A DNA stretch of 9,436 nucleotides from Candidatus Kaiserbacteria bacterium (GTDB lineage: Bacteria; Patescibacteriota; Minisyncoccia; Phycocordibacterales; JABAAK01): the NCBI GenBank assembly GCA_014238395.1, contig JABABE010000125.1, forward strand, positions 1-9,436, written 5' to 3'. Under the pieces are notes generated by a model. It searched no databases, was not told where the DNA came from, and saw nothing but the letters and a program-made list of their open reading frames with translations. Positions 1 through 7,193 of this stretch are shown here, one piece after another; the stretch's first letter is position 1, and every line of letters starts with the position of its first letter. Both the position numbers and the translations under genes were made by a program.

Positions 1-2
1 AC

Positions 3-701
3 TTAAAACCACAAAAGGTTTTCTCTGATGTTAATAAAATTTTTGGATGTATAAAAAATAACAAAAAAACTTCAGATCCTATAATAAAAGATATAAATAA
101 ATATAGATCAGTAATCAAAAAAACAAAAATAGAGAATACTACACTTGGGCTTGGGTTCAGGGTTCCAAAAGAACTATCAAAAAACAAATCAGAACTAGAT
201 GTATTGGATGCTGTTTTAGGAGGATGCAGTTTTTCTTCTAGATTGTTTGCAAAAATCAGAGAAGAAATGGGAGGGTGTTATTATATACAGACATTATTTT
301 CTGACAACTTGACTTATTGTGATTTTTATATAATAACGTGCATTAATTCTAAAAGAACAAAAGAGATTTATGCAGCTATCTTGATAGAGTTAAAAAAAAT
401 GAAAGACATTTTAGTAGAAAAGGATGAGTTGGAAAAAGCAAAAACCCAACTGTTAAGTAGTGAAAGTTTTGGGTTAGAAAGCAGTTTATCTCTTTTGCAA
501 AGATGTTTTGAAAAATATATAGTTTCAGGAAAAACCCTTTCTTTTAAAGAATCAACAGATGCAATCAAAAAAGTAACATCAAAGCAAGTGCAAAACTGTG
601 CAAAAAAAATTTTTAAAAAAGAGAATTTTGCTATTGCTGTGCTCGGTTCTTCCACAATCACAAAAAATAGACTAGAAAAGGAAGTAAATGATATATTATA
701 G
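3..701 (+). CDS. M16-family peptidase-like protein, C-terminal part (5' end outside window)
   Basis: The reading frame is open from the first complete codon at 3, so the gene starts upstream and only its last 232 residues are visible. The middle of the fragment matches the second (substrate-binding) domain of M16 (pitrilysin/processing-peptidase type) proteins: a hydrophobic strand LGLGFRVP, then LDVLDAVLGG, then FSSRLFAKIREEMGGCYYI, which carries the Arg and Tyr that contact the substrate in this family. A helical stretch with an LEKAKTQLL-like segment and a final strand FAIAVLGS follow, as in family members. The zinc-binding HxxEH motif belongs to the N-terminal half and lies outside the window, so it cannot be said whether this is an active peptidase or a non-catalytic partner. 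A TTG at 204 lies inside the conserved domain and is not the start. The gene ends with TAG, 15 bases before the next gene. Confidence 0.85.
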   Translation, partial: LKPQKVFSDVNKIFGCIKNNKKTSDPIIKDINKYRSVIKKTKIENTTLGLGFRVPKELSKNKSELDVLDAVLGGCSFSSRLFAKIREEMGGCYYIQTLFSDNLTYCDFYIITCINSKRTKEIYAAILIELKKMKDILVEKDELEKAKTQLLSSESFGLESSLSLLQRCFEKYIVSGKTLSFKESTDAIKKVTSKQVQNCAKKIFKKENFAIAVLGSSTITKNRLEKEVNDIL

Positions 702-710
702 TGTTATATT
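702..710 (+). promoter_or_regulatory. Extended -10 promoter of the small membrane protein gene
   Basis: TGT followed by TATATT (hexamer 705-710) sits immediately after the stop codon of the M16-like gene. The hexamer ends six bases before the ATG at 717, so the expected transcription start coincides with the start codon. No convincing -35 is seen, as is usual for TGn-type extended -10 promoters. The assignment is inferred from sequence only. Confidence 0.5.
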
Positions 711-716
711 AATAAT

Positions 717-1022
717 ATGGAAGACAATAAGGAAATAACAACTAATATTGATAATTTAACAGTCACGAATGCTTGTCTATATGAAAACAAGAAATCAATA
801 AAAATACTAAGTGTTGTCATCATATTTTTTTGTGGTGTTGCTGTAGGACTGCTTTCAGTTCTTATATATCATGGATTTTTAATAAGTACCAATAAGTATG
901 TATGGATTTTTACTATCATATCATTCATCCTTATCCTTATTTTTGTTGAAAGGGTTGTAAATATATTTCGCTCAACTTCAGATGAAACCTATTTTGAAGA
1001 TACAAAAGTCTTTAAAAAATAA
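717..1022 (+). CDS. Small two-helix membrane protein of unknown function
   Basis: The product is 101 residues long and I recognise no family. It has a polar N-terminal tail of about 28 residues, a first transmembrane segment around 30-52 (containing VVIIFFCGVAVGLL), a short polar turn with Asn-Lys-Tyr, a second transmembrane segment around 63-81 (IISFILILIFV), and a charged C-terminal tail of about 20 residues ending in Lys-Lys. Both ends are probably on the same side of the membrane. No catalytic motif or cysteine pair is visible. The ATG at 717 is the first in-frame start after the upstream stop and lies directly behind a -10-like element, with no ribosome binding site. It is separate from valS downstream, which has its own promoter. 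The protein is real by length, composition and position, but its function is unknown. Confidence 0.7.
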   Translation: MEDNKEITTNIDNLTVTNACLYENKKSIKILSVVIIFFCGVAVGLLSVLIYHGFLISTNKYVWIFTIISFILILIFVERVVNIFRSTSDETYFEDTKVFKK

Positions 1023-1028
1023 TTATAG

Positions 1029-1058
1029 TTGTTTTTGTTATTAAAATATTAATATATT
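1029..1058 (+). promoter_or_regulatory. Promoter of valS
   Basis: A -35-like TTGTTT (1029-1034) is followed after 18 bases by TATATT (1053-1058). The -10 ends six bases before the valS ATG at 1065, predicting a leaderless transcript. The region is very AT-rich, so chance matches are possible; the support comes from the same spacing recurring at other genes here. Confidence 0.5.
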
Positions 1059-1064
1059 TTACAT

Positions 1065-3197
1065 ATGCATAAAAAATTTTTAAAACCATACGAAGCATCT
1101 CAAGAAAGCCTTATTTATGATGAATGGGAAAAATCTGGATACTTTAATCCAGATAATTTAAATGGAAAAACAAATTATTGTATTGTTATGCCACCACCAA
1201 ATGCAAACGGCAGGCTTCACTCTGGGCATGGTACAGATTTTACTTTGAAAGATATTCTAATAAGATTTCATAGAATGATGGGATATAAAACACTCTTAGT
1301 ACCGGGATCTGATCATGCTGGCTTTGAAACTCAAGGTGAATATGAAAAAGAACTAAAAAAACAAGGACGATCAAGGTTTGGCATGAAAGATAAAGATTTG
1401 TATAAAGAAATATTTGATTTTGTTATGTCGCACAAACATGTTATGGAGAACGACATAAAAAAATTGGGAATTTCTTGTGATTGGTCAAGAAACAAATTTA
1501 CTCTAGATAAAGATGTTATATCTACTTCATGTGATACATTTATAAAAATGTATAATGATGGGTTTATATATAGAGGTAAAAAATGTATCCATTGGAACCC
1601 AAAATTTCAAACATCTCTTTCAGATATTGAAACAAAGTTTAAAGATGAGAAAGGGAAATTTTATTACTTCAAATATGGACCATTCACAATAGGTACTGCA
1701 AGGCCAGAGACAAAATTTGCAGATAAATATATCATTGTTCACCCAGACGATAAGAGATACAAGCAATACAAACATAAACAAAAATTTACTGTAGAGTGGA
1801 TAAATGGTCCAATTGAGGCAACTTTATTAAAAGATGAGACTGCTGATATGGAAATGGGTTCAGGGGCTATGACAATAACACCGTGGCATTCTCAAGTTGA
1901 CTTTGAACTTGCTTGCAAATACGATTTACCGGTTGAGCAAATTATAGATTGGGATGGAAAGCTTTTACCTGTTGCAGGTGAATTTGCTGGTCTAAAGATC
2001 AGTGTAGCACGAGAAAAAATAGTGGAAAAATTAAAAACAAAAGGATTACTTGAAAGAATAGATGAAAACTATGAACATGCGGTTCGTGTTTGTGATCGCA
2101 CAAATATTGTTATAGAACCACAAATAAAATCTCAGTGGTTTGTAAAGATGGACAAATTGTCAAAAAGAACACTAGACTCTTTAGATAATAAAGAATATAA
2201 AATTTTAACAAAAACACACGAAAAAATTTTTAGACATTGGATGTCTAATCCGATAGACTGGAATATATCACGACAAATAATATGGGGAATACAGATACCA
2301 GCTTGGTTTAAAAATAAAGATACAGACAAAGAAGAAATAAAAATTAGCAAAGAGATACAAAAAGATGGGTGGGTACAAGACACAGATACATTTGACACTT
2401 GGTTTTCTTCTGGGCACTGGCCACTTGTAACACTTGGGTATCCAGACAGTAAAGATATGGAATTCTATCCGACACAAGTTATGGAAACAGGTGCTGACCT
2501 AATCTTTAAATGGATTCCAAGGATGATTATTTTTGGACTATATTTGAAAAAAGAAGCGCCTTTTAAGGATATTTACTTGCATGGTATGACACAAGATGCA
2601 AAAGGTGTAAAAATGAGCAAATCAAAAGGAAATGGCTTGTCACCATTAGATTTAGCTGATGAATTTGGGACAGATGCAACCAGAATGTCTTTTGTTGTAG
2701 CGACACCACCAGGTATGAACACTATTTTAACTAAAGATAAAGTCAGAGCATACAAAAAATTTTCAAACAAAATATGGAATATATCTCGTTTTGTTTTAGA
2801 AAATATCGAAGGAGAAAATTTTGAAAATAAAAAAGTTTCATCATTAAAAGACAAGGAATTACTGTCTAATTTAGATGAGGAAGTCTCTTTTGTAACAAAC
2901 CATATTAAAAAATATAGAATGGATTTAGCTGCAGAAAGACTGTATCATTATGTGTGGCATGAAGTCGCAGATAAAATTTTAGAAGATAGTAAAAGTATTT
3001 TCAGGAATGGAAAACAAGAGGAAAAAGATTCAAGAAAACAAACATTATACACAATCCTTTCTACATCATTGAAACTTTTGCATCCATTTACACCTTTTAT
3101 AACAGAAATAATATGGAAAGAACTTCCAGATGGATATATGAAAGATGACAAACTTCTTATGATTTCTAAATGGCCTGAACATGAGGAAAATAAATAG
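1065..3197 (+). CDS. valS: Valyl-tRNA synthetase (compact form)
   Basis: Class I aminoacyl-tRNA synthetase that charges tRNA-Val in the cytoplasm. The HIGH motif appears as HSGH at residues 52-55 and KMSKS is intact at 516-520. Between them are the LVPGSDHAG segment, the inserted editing (CP1) domain with GTARPET at 210-216 and ITPWHSQVD at 271-279, the ISRQIIWG segment, and DTWFSSGHWP, in the usual ValRS order. An anticodon-binding helical domain with FSNKIWNISRF begins near 562 and the protein ends soon after KLLHPFTPFITEIIW. At 710 residues it is much shorter than the roughly 950-residue E. coli enzyme and lacks the C-terminal coiled-coil arm. By eye two editing-pocket positions differ from the classical ValRS consensus: Lys to Thr at 270 and Asp to Ser at 276. 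The start is the ATG at 1065 behind a -10-like element. The last 17 bases overlap the next gene. Confidence 0.93.
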   Translation: MHKKFLKPYEASQESLIYDEWEKSGYFNPDNLNGKTNYCIVMPPPNANGRLHSGHGTDFTLKDILIRFHRMMGYKTLLVPGSDHAGFETQGEYEKELKKQGRSRFGMKDKDLYKEIFDFVMSHKHVMENDIKKLGISCDWSRNKFTLDKDVISTSCDTFIKMYNDGFIYRGKKCIHWNPKFQTSLSDIETKFKDEKGKFYYFKYGPFTIGTARPETKFADKYIIVHPDDKRYKQYKHKQKFTVEWINGPIEATLLKDETADMEMGSGAMTITPWHSQVDFELACKYDLPVEQIIDWDGKLLPVAGEFAGLKISVAREKIVEKLKTKGLLERIDENYEHAVRVCDRTNIVIEPQIKSQWFVKMDKLSKRTLDSLDNKEYKILTKTHEKIFRHWMSNPIDWNISRQIIWGIQIPAWFKNKDTDKEEIKISKEIQKDGWVQDTDTFDTWFSSGHWPLVTLGYPDSKDMEFYPTQVMETGADLIFKWIPRMIIFGLYLKKEAPFKDIYLHGMTQDAKGVKMSKSKGNGLSPLDLADEFGTDATRMSFVVATPPGMNTILTKDKVRAYKKFSNKIWNISRFVLENIEGENFENKKVSSLKDKELLSNLDEEVSFVTNHIKKYRMDLAAERLYHYVWHEVADKILEDSKSIFRNGKQEEKDSRKQTLYTILSTSLKLLHPFTPFITEIIWKELPDGYMKDDKLLMISKWPEHEENK

Positions 3198-3891
3198 GTG
3201 TGTTTCAAATTGCTATTGCGATATAGTAAAAATTTTTACAAAAATATTTTCTCCAATATTTTTACTAATCCACGTGTTAACACTATTTGTTGTATTTTTG
3301 ATTATATACAGTGGGTTTGATTTGTATTTTAATTATTTTACATACAATCTTATAGAAAACAATCATTTTTTAGTCACTTATTCTGGCCTATCCTATTTAA
3401 TAGGGCATGTATTACCTTTTTTTCTGTTGTTTATTTGTATAGTTTTGATTTTAATTAACAAAATTAATATAAAAATATATTTTTTATCATTGTCTGTTAT
3501 TGTATCAACTGTTTTTGTTTCTATTTATAAAAGTTTCACTGCTCGTATATCACCAACTTGTAATAAGGGAAATATGGATTTTTCTTGTTACACAGATAAT
3601 TTTGCTATTGATTCTTTTACTTTTGAATTTTTGAAAAATGGGATAAATTGGGGTTTTCCATCAGGTCACGCAGCATCTACCGTGTCTCTTGGTATTTTAT
3701 TTATATTGCTATTCTGGAGAAATAAATTTATTACTTTTTTAAGTATTTTATACACCTTTGTAATTCTTATTGGAATTTCCTTGAGATGGCATTGGGTGTC
3801 TGATATAGTTGCAGGAATATTTTTTGGTGTTCTTATTGGGCTTGCTTGTTATGAAGTCTATAGAAAAAAATATAAAAACAAAAATATATAA
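3181..3891 (+). CDS. PAP2-family membrane phosphatase
   Basis: A 236-residue protein with about six transmembrane segments (roughly 27-50, 62-90, 95-117, 160-178, 182-201, 206-227). Its centre carries the PAP2 signature GFPSGHAAS, with PSGH at 160-163, and a third motif LRWHWVSDIVAG with His204 and Asp208. PAP2 enzymes remove phosphate from lipid substrates such as undecaprenyl pyrophosphate or phosphatidic acid at the membrane. The motifs deviate: the first is K117-x4-R122 rather than KX6RP, and the Arg of the third motif lies two residues before the His (R202) rather than six. The substrate cannot be told from sequence. The gene starts inside the end of valS (17-base overlap, different frame) with no ribosome binding site, suggesting co-transcription and translational coupling. 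A role in recycling the lipid carrier for wall synthesis would fit the nearby amidase but is only inferred. Confidence 0.85.
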   Translation: MRKINRCVSNCYCDIVKIFTKIFSPIFLLIHVLTLFVVFLIIYSGFDLYFNYFTYNLIENNHFLVTYSGLSYLIGHVLPFFLLFICIVLILINKINIKIYFLSLSVIVSTVFVSIYKSFTARISPTCNKGNMDFSCYTDNFAIDSFTFEFLKNGINWGFPSGHAASTVSLGILFILLFWRNKFITFLSILYTFVILIGISLRWHWVSDIVAGIFFGVLIGLACYEVYRKKYKNKNI

Positions 3892-3912
3892 TTTATATCA
3901 TCCTTTATAAAA

Positions 3913-3921
3913 TGGTATTAT
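3913..3921 (+). promoter_or_regulatory. Extended -10 promoter of pheA
   Basis: TGG followed by TATTAT (hexamer 3916-3921) lies in the 55-base gap after the PAP2 gene. The expected start of transcription, near 3928, would leave a leader of about 19 bases before the pheA ATG, with no Shine-Dalgarno sequence in it. No clear -35 is seen. A second overlapping hexamer, TATATT at 3919-3924, could also serve. Confidence 0.4.
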
Positions 3922-3946
3922 ATTTTATAGAAAATAATCATCTAAA

Positions 3947-5038
3947 ATGGAAACAGATTTAGAAAAACTAAGAAAAGAAATCAATAAAATAGATAACAAA
4001 CTATTAAAACTTTTTAATCAAAGAGCAAATATTGCAATTGGTGTAGGGGAATACAAGAAAATGCACGGGGGTAAAACATATAGGTCAGAAAGGGAATCAG
4101 AGGTGTTAAAATCACTGATGGACAAAAACACTGGTCCATTAAACGAAAGTGAAATTCTGGATTTATTTCGTTCAGTAATAACAAGTGGAAGAAGATTTCA
4201 AGAAAAAATTAGTATCGCAACATTAGGACCAAAAGGAACATGGTCTGAAATCGCAGCTAAAAAAATATTTGGAAAACACGCTTCAGAAAACTTGGTATCG
4301 ACAATAAAAGAAATATTTGAGAAGGTTGCATCAGGTAATTCGCAATATGGTGTGGTTCCTATTGAAAATTCTGTAGAAGGTGCTGTTAATGAGACAATAG
4401 ACTGCCTTAGAGATTTTGGCTTGTTCATTCAAGGAGAATTTTGTGAAAAAATAGAGCATTCATTACTCGGATCAAAAAATATTAAAATGGGAAATATCAA
4501 AAAAATCATTGCTCACCCACAAGCACTTGCTCAATGCAAAAATTGGATAGAAAAGAATTTAAGAGGGGTGGACAAAGAGATTTCTACAAGTAATGCAGAA
4601 GCAGCAAAGAAGGCTCTAAATACAGATGGAGCTGTTGCAATAGCCAGCAAAACATTGGCAGAATTTTGTGATTTAACACTTCTTGCAGAAAATATCACAG
4701 ATAGAGCAGATAATAAAACACGATTTATAATTATAGGAGAGGAAAAAACACAAATAACTGGAAATGACAAAACATCGTATTATTTTGAAACTAAAAATGA
4801 AACAGGAGCACTTTTAAATGTATTGATAAGTTTTAAAAAGGCAAATATTAATATGACTTTTTTAGTTGCTCGTCCAACAAAAGGCTCTGACTGGGGATAT
4901 ACTTTTTATATAGATTCAGTTGGGCATATAGATGATAAAAAACATAAAAAATTACACAAACAACTAAAAAAAGAGCCTGTAATAGTAAAAGACATTGGTT
5001 CATATCCAATAGATTTTTCACAATATAAAAAAAATTAA
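3947..5038 (+). CDS. pheA: Bifunctional chorismate mutase / prephenate dehydratase (P-protein)
   Basis: Converts chorismate to prephenate and then to phenylpyruvate in phenylalanine synthesis. Residues 1-88 form an AroQ-type chorismate mutase domain; by alignment to the E. coli enzyme, Arg9, Arg26, Lys37, Arg49, Glu50 and Gln85 occupy active-site positions. Residues about 91-265 form the prephenate dehydratase domain, with ATLGPKGTWSE, YGVVPIENSVEGAVNE, AHPQALAQC and the catalytic TRF at 258-260. An ACT regulatory domain (about 276-355) has the GAL motif at 287-289, but the usual ESRP phenylalanine-binding motif reads VARP at 307-310. Length (363 residues) is normal for P-proteins. Start ATG 3947: there is an in-frame stop 12 bases upstream, so no longer start exists. 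The amidase gene follows after two bases. Aromatic amino-acid genes are not common in reduced CPR-like genomes, and no other pathway gene is in the window. Confidence 0.95.
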   Translation: METDLEKLRKEINKIDNKLLKLFNQRANIAIGVGEYKKMHGGKTYRSERESEVLKSLMDKNTGPLNESEILDLFRSVITSGRRFQEKISIATLGPKGTWSEIAAKKIFGKHASENLVSTIKEIFEKVASGNSQYGVVPIENSVEGAVNETIDCLRDFGLFIQGEFCEKIEHSLLGSKNIKMGNIKKIIAHPQALAQCKNWIEKNLRGVDKEISTSNAEAAKKALNTDGAVAIASKTLAEFCDLTLLAENITDRADNKTRFIIIGEEKTQITGNDKTSYYFETKNETGALLNVLISFKKANINMTFLVARPTKGSDWGYTFYIDSVGHIDDKKHKKLHKQLKKEPVIVKDIGSYPIDFSQYKKN

Positions 5039-5040
5039 TA

Positions 5041-5979
5041 ATGTCTATTAGTTTTTTTTCCTTTGTTTTACCTATATTTTTTCCATTCTACACAATAGAA
5101 GATACAGGGTTAATTTTTTTTAAAGAAACACCAAACATTGTTGAGACAAAAGGTGGAATAGTTTTATATGTTGATGACTATGATTATGACTGGAAAACCA
5201 AAAATGAATCATATAAAGTAGTAACTCCTTGTGGAAATAAGGATGTTATAAATATAAATAATGTAAATGCTATTTCAGACATAGATGTTTTGATAGACCC
5301 AGGGCACGGTGGCGGAAATCACGGAACAATATCTAATACTGGTATTTTAGAAAAAAATCTAAACTTAAGCTTGGCAAAACTATTGTCAAAGGAACTAGAT
5401 AGTAGGGAAATATCAAATTTATTACTTCGTAAAGATGATCACAATCAAAGAATTTGGTGGAGGGCAAAAGTAGCTAAAGCTTTGTCACCGAAATTACTTA
5501 TATCGTTGCATCACAATGATGGTCCAAATAAAAAAAATTCACCAATACCAGGTACAGATGTATACTATCAGTTTGAATCAACTGAAGGACAAAGGGCTGC
5601 TTCGTTAATATATAAAGAAGTTTTTTCACTTCTTTCAAATTTTGACAGTGTAGGGAATTGGTGGAGTAGTAAAAAACCAGGAGTTAAATATATACTTACA
5701 TCAGAAGGAGATGATTTTTTTGGAATATTGAGAAATACAAAAGGTGTTACCTCTTTATTACTGGAGAGTGCATATTTAGCAAATCCAAAAGAAGCCGTGC
5801 TTTTGACAGATGAGGGTTTTAAGGTAAAGCATGCAAAAGCAATTGCAAATGGTATAGAAAATTTCTTGTATACAAATGAATCAGGCAGTGGTTTTATAAA
5901 GCAAACGAAAGGGCAGGCAAAAAGGAAAAGAACTTACTTAGATTACTTTATAACACCATGCACAGATCCTAGAATATAA
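5041..5979 (+). CDS. N-acetylmuramoyl-L-alanine amidase (Amidase_3 type)
   Basis: Zinc-dependent amidase that cuts the bond between muramic acid and the peptide stem of peptidoglycan outside the membrane. The catalytic domain spans about residues 82-270: DPGHGG with zinc ligand His89, Glu104 in LEKNLNL, SLHHND with zinc ligand His157, and the catalytic Glu242 in LLLESAYLANP. All four expected residues are present, so the enzyme should be active. The first 20 residues are strongly hydrophobic and aromatic and may be an export signal or anchor, although basic residues are missing in front of them. A stretch of about 60 residues before the catalytic domain is unrecognised. The C-terminal tail after 275 is basic (KRKR) and unlike a known wall-binding domain. 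The start lies two bases after the pheA stop with no ribosome binding site, indicating a shared transcript, although the two functions are unrelated. Confidence 0.9.
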   Translation: MSISFFSFVLPIFFPFYTIEDTGLIFFKETPNIVETKGGIVLYVDDYDYDWKTKNESYKVVTPCGNKDVININNVNAISDIDVLIDPGHGGGNHGTISNTGILEKNLNLSLAKLLSKELDSREISNLLLRKDDHNQRIWWRAKVAKALSPKLLISLHHNDGPNKKNSPIPGTDVYYQFESTEGQRAASLIYKEVFSLLSNFDSVGNWWSSKKPGVKYILTSEGDDFFGILRNTKGVTSLLLESAYLANPKEAVLLTDEGFKVKHAKAIANGIENFLYTNESGSGFIKQTKGQAKRKRTYLDYFITPCTDPRI

Positions 5980-5980
5980 T
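5975..5980 (+). promoter_or_regulatory. -10 element for the deoxyribonucleotidase gene
   Basis: A perfect TATAAT contains the TAA stop codon of the amidase gene and ends six bases before the ATG at 5987, which predicts a leaderless transcript. There is no TGn extension and no clear -35, so the strength of this promoter is uncertain. Confidence 0.45.
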
Positions 5981-5986
5981 ATAAGT

Positions 5987-6520
5987 ATGTGTAAAAGAGA
6001 GATATATGTAGATATGGACGGTGTGCTTGCTGATTTTTTTGGGTGTTTGTCTAGACAATACAGTGTTCCAAATTGGAAAACATTAATAGATCCTAAGGAT
6101 AAACCACAATTTAAAAAACATGTGACTGATGATGTGTACGGATCTGATTTTTTTTCAAATATTAAAAAATTCAATGATGCAGATAATTTAATAAAAATGG
6201 TGAGCAAGTATTCAAAGAATGGATACACATTATTAACAACACCACTACCTGGTGATGAAAAACATACTCAAAAACAGAAAATTATTTGGGTGAAAAAACA
6301 TTTAATAGACTTGCCGCCAAAAGAAATTATTTTTGAAAATAAGAAAGAAAATTGGGCGATAAAAAAAGATGGAGATAAGGAAATAGCAAATGTTTTAATT
6401 GATGATCATAATGTAAATTGTGAAAATTTTCAAAATAAAGGTGGAATCAGTATAAGATATCAATCTGGAATCGATACATTAGAATATGTAGAAAACAAAT
6501 TAAAACAAATAAATTTTTGA
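5987..6520 (+). CDS. 5'(3')-deoxyribonucleotidase-like HAD phosphatase
   Basis: A 177-residue cytoplasmic protein of the NT5C branch of the HAD superfamily, which removes phosphate from deoxyribonucleoside monophosphates. The N-terminal catalytic motif reads YVDMDGVLADF, with nucleophile Asp9 and acid/base Asp11. Motif II is the TTP at 84-86 in LLTTPLPGD. The Lys-rich region around 115-130 (KKENWAIKKDGDKE) supplies the motif III lysine. Motif IV is the Asp pair at 139-140 in VLIDDHNVNCENF. Length fits the family, which is common in bacteria and in phages. Substrate specificity cannot be read from the sequence; a related HAD phosphatase is the main alternative. It ends with TGA, the only gene in the window to do so, one base from the end of the convergent DM13 gene, with no terminator visible between them. 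Confidence 0.82.
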   Translation: MCKREIYVDMDGVLADFFGCLSRQYSVPNWKTLIDPKDKPQFKKHVTDDVYGSDFFSNIKKFNDADNLIKMVSKYSKNGYTLLTTPLPGDEKHTQKQKIIWVKKHLIDLPPKEIIFENKKENWAIKKDGDKEIANVLIDDHNVNCENFQNKGGISIRYQSGIDTLEYVENKLKQINF

Positions 6521-6521
6521 A

Positions 6522-7178
6522 TTAAAATTCTTTTATCTTTTCTATGTCTGCATAGTTAAACAAAACCCTAAAAGGTCTGCACCAGTGTAGTACATATTTA
6601 TAATCATTTATATCTACATTTTCAGGTACACTGTAGTTTATGTTTCCACGGGTACCTTTTCTTAAACCAAGGTCGATATAATCTCTTGCACCTAAGTCAC
6701 GACTTAAATATACTCGTAGCTCTGGTCCATCTATTGTTGAAAAATTTTCATATCTGATATATTGTTTTGATCCCTGTGTGATTATTTTCACAGACCCGGA
6801 TGCATCATGACCACCGACACCCACAACAGGTGTTGTGTCACTTTCTTTAAAAGCACTAACTTGTTCTGTATTGGCTTCGGTTTCAATACTTCGTTTTTCT
6901 GAAACAGGCTCTTTTTTAGATGAGGTTTGTGTATCAATGTATTCTTTATTTTCTTTTATATTTTCATAAATAGAATTTGTTGTTTCTGTTATTTCATAGG
7001 TTTTTAAGTTTGAGAAGCGAGTATCTTGTATTTGATTATTCTGACTTGGTGCAGTTATTTCTATAGGTAATTCATCATTAACCTCAATAACTCGAAATAT
7101 TGGATAAAAAATCCACCATAAAAAAGACACAATTATAATAACAACAGAGATTATTACAAAAATCCAAGCTTTATTCAT
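6522..7178 (-). CDS. Membrane-anchored DM13-domain protein
   Basis: The product is 218 residues from the ATG at 7178. A GTG two codons upstream (7184) is also possible, but the promoter-like spacing favours the ATG. Residues about 5-26 form one transmembrane helix (WIFVIISVVIIIVSFLWWIF). A polar, Thr/Ser/Glu-rich linker of about 80 residues follows, and then a DM13 domain from about 116 to the end. The domain shows GGHDASGSVKI, YENFSTIDGPELRVYLS, DYIDLG, KGTRGNINYSVP and VLHWCRPFRVLFNYA; the last carries the nearly invariant cysteine (Cys200). DM13 is proposed to be a redox or electron-transfer module in animal and bacterial surface proteins, but its reaction is not firmly established. The protein most likely sits outside the membrane on an N-terminal anchor. 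It is the only minus-strand gene here and is divergent from the cyclophilin cluster, so it is probably expressed independently. Confidence 0.85.
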   Translation of the reverse strand: MNKAWIFVIISVVIIIVSFLWWIFYPIFRVIEVNDELPIEITAPSQNNQIQDTRFSNLKTYEITETTNSIYENIKENKEYIDTQTSSKKEPVSEKRSIETEANTEQVSAFKESDTTPVVGVGGHDASGSVKIITQGSKQYIRYENFSTIDGPELRVYLSRDLGARDYIDLGLRKGTRGNINYSVPENVDINDYKYVLHWCRPFRVLFNYADIEKIKEF

Positions 7179-7184
7179 ATTCAC

Positions 7185-7193
7185 ATAATAACA
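7185..7193 (-). promoter_or_regulatory. Extended -10 promoter of the DM13 gene
   Basis: Read on the minus strand, TGT precedes TATTAT (the hexamer occupies 7190 down to 7185), which ends six bases before the ATG at 7178. This is the same spacing as at 717, 1065 and 5987, and it predicts a leaderless mRNA beginning at the ATG. The alternative GTG start at 7184 would lie upstream of the predicted transcription start. Confidence 0.45.

Noticed and set aside
204..701. TTG at 204 as the start of the M16-like gene
   Set aside because: The frame is open back to the window edge and conserved M16 sequence (LGLGFRVP) lies upstream of 204, so the gene is truncated by the window rather than starting there.
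2132..2854. Minus-strand open frames inside valS
   Set aside because: They are antisense to a well-conserved gene, rich in Phe/Ser/Cys as expected of reverse frames in AT-rich DNA, and match no known protein pattern.
3181..3197. Frameshifted fusion of valS and the PAP2 gene
   Set aside because: ValRS ends at a natural point after its anticodon-binding domain and the PAP2 protein has a complete N-terminus. A simple overlap explains the arrangement.
5987..6524. Recoded UGA (glycine or tryptophan), as in some CPR groups or mycoplasmas
   Set aside because: All long genes are free of in-frame TGA and the only TGA terminates the deoxyribonucleotidase at the expected family length.
6511..6535. AT palindrome as a bidirectional terminator
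   Set aside because: The stem has almost no G-C pairs and no clear U tract at a fitting position, so it is too weak to call.
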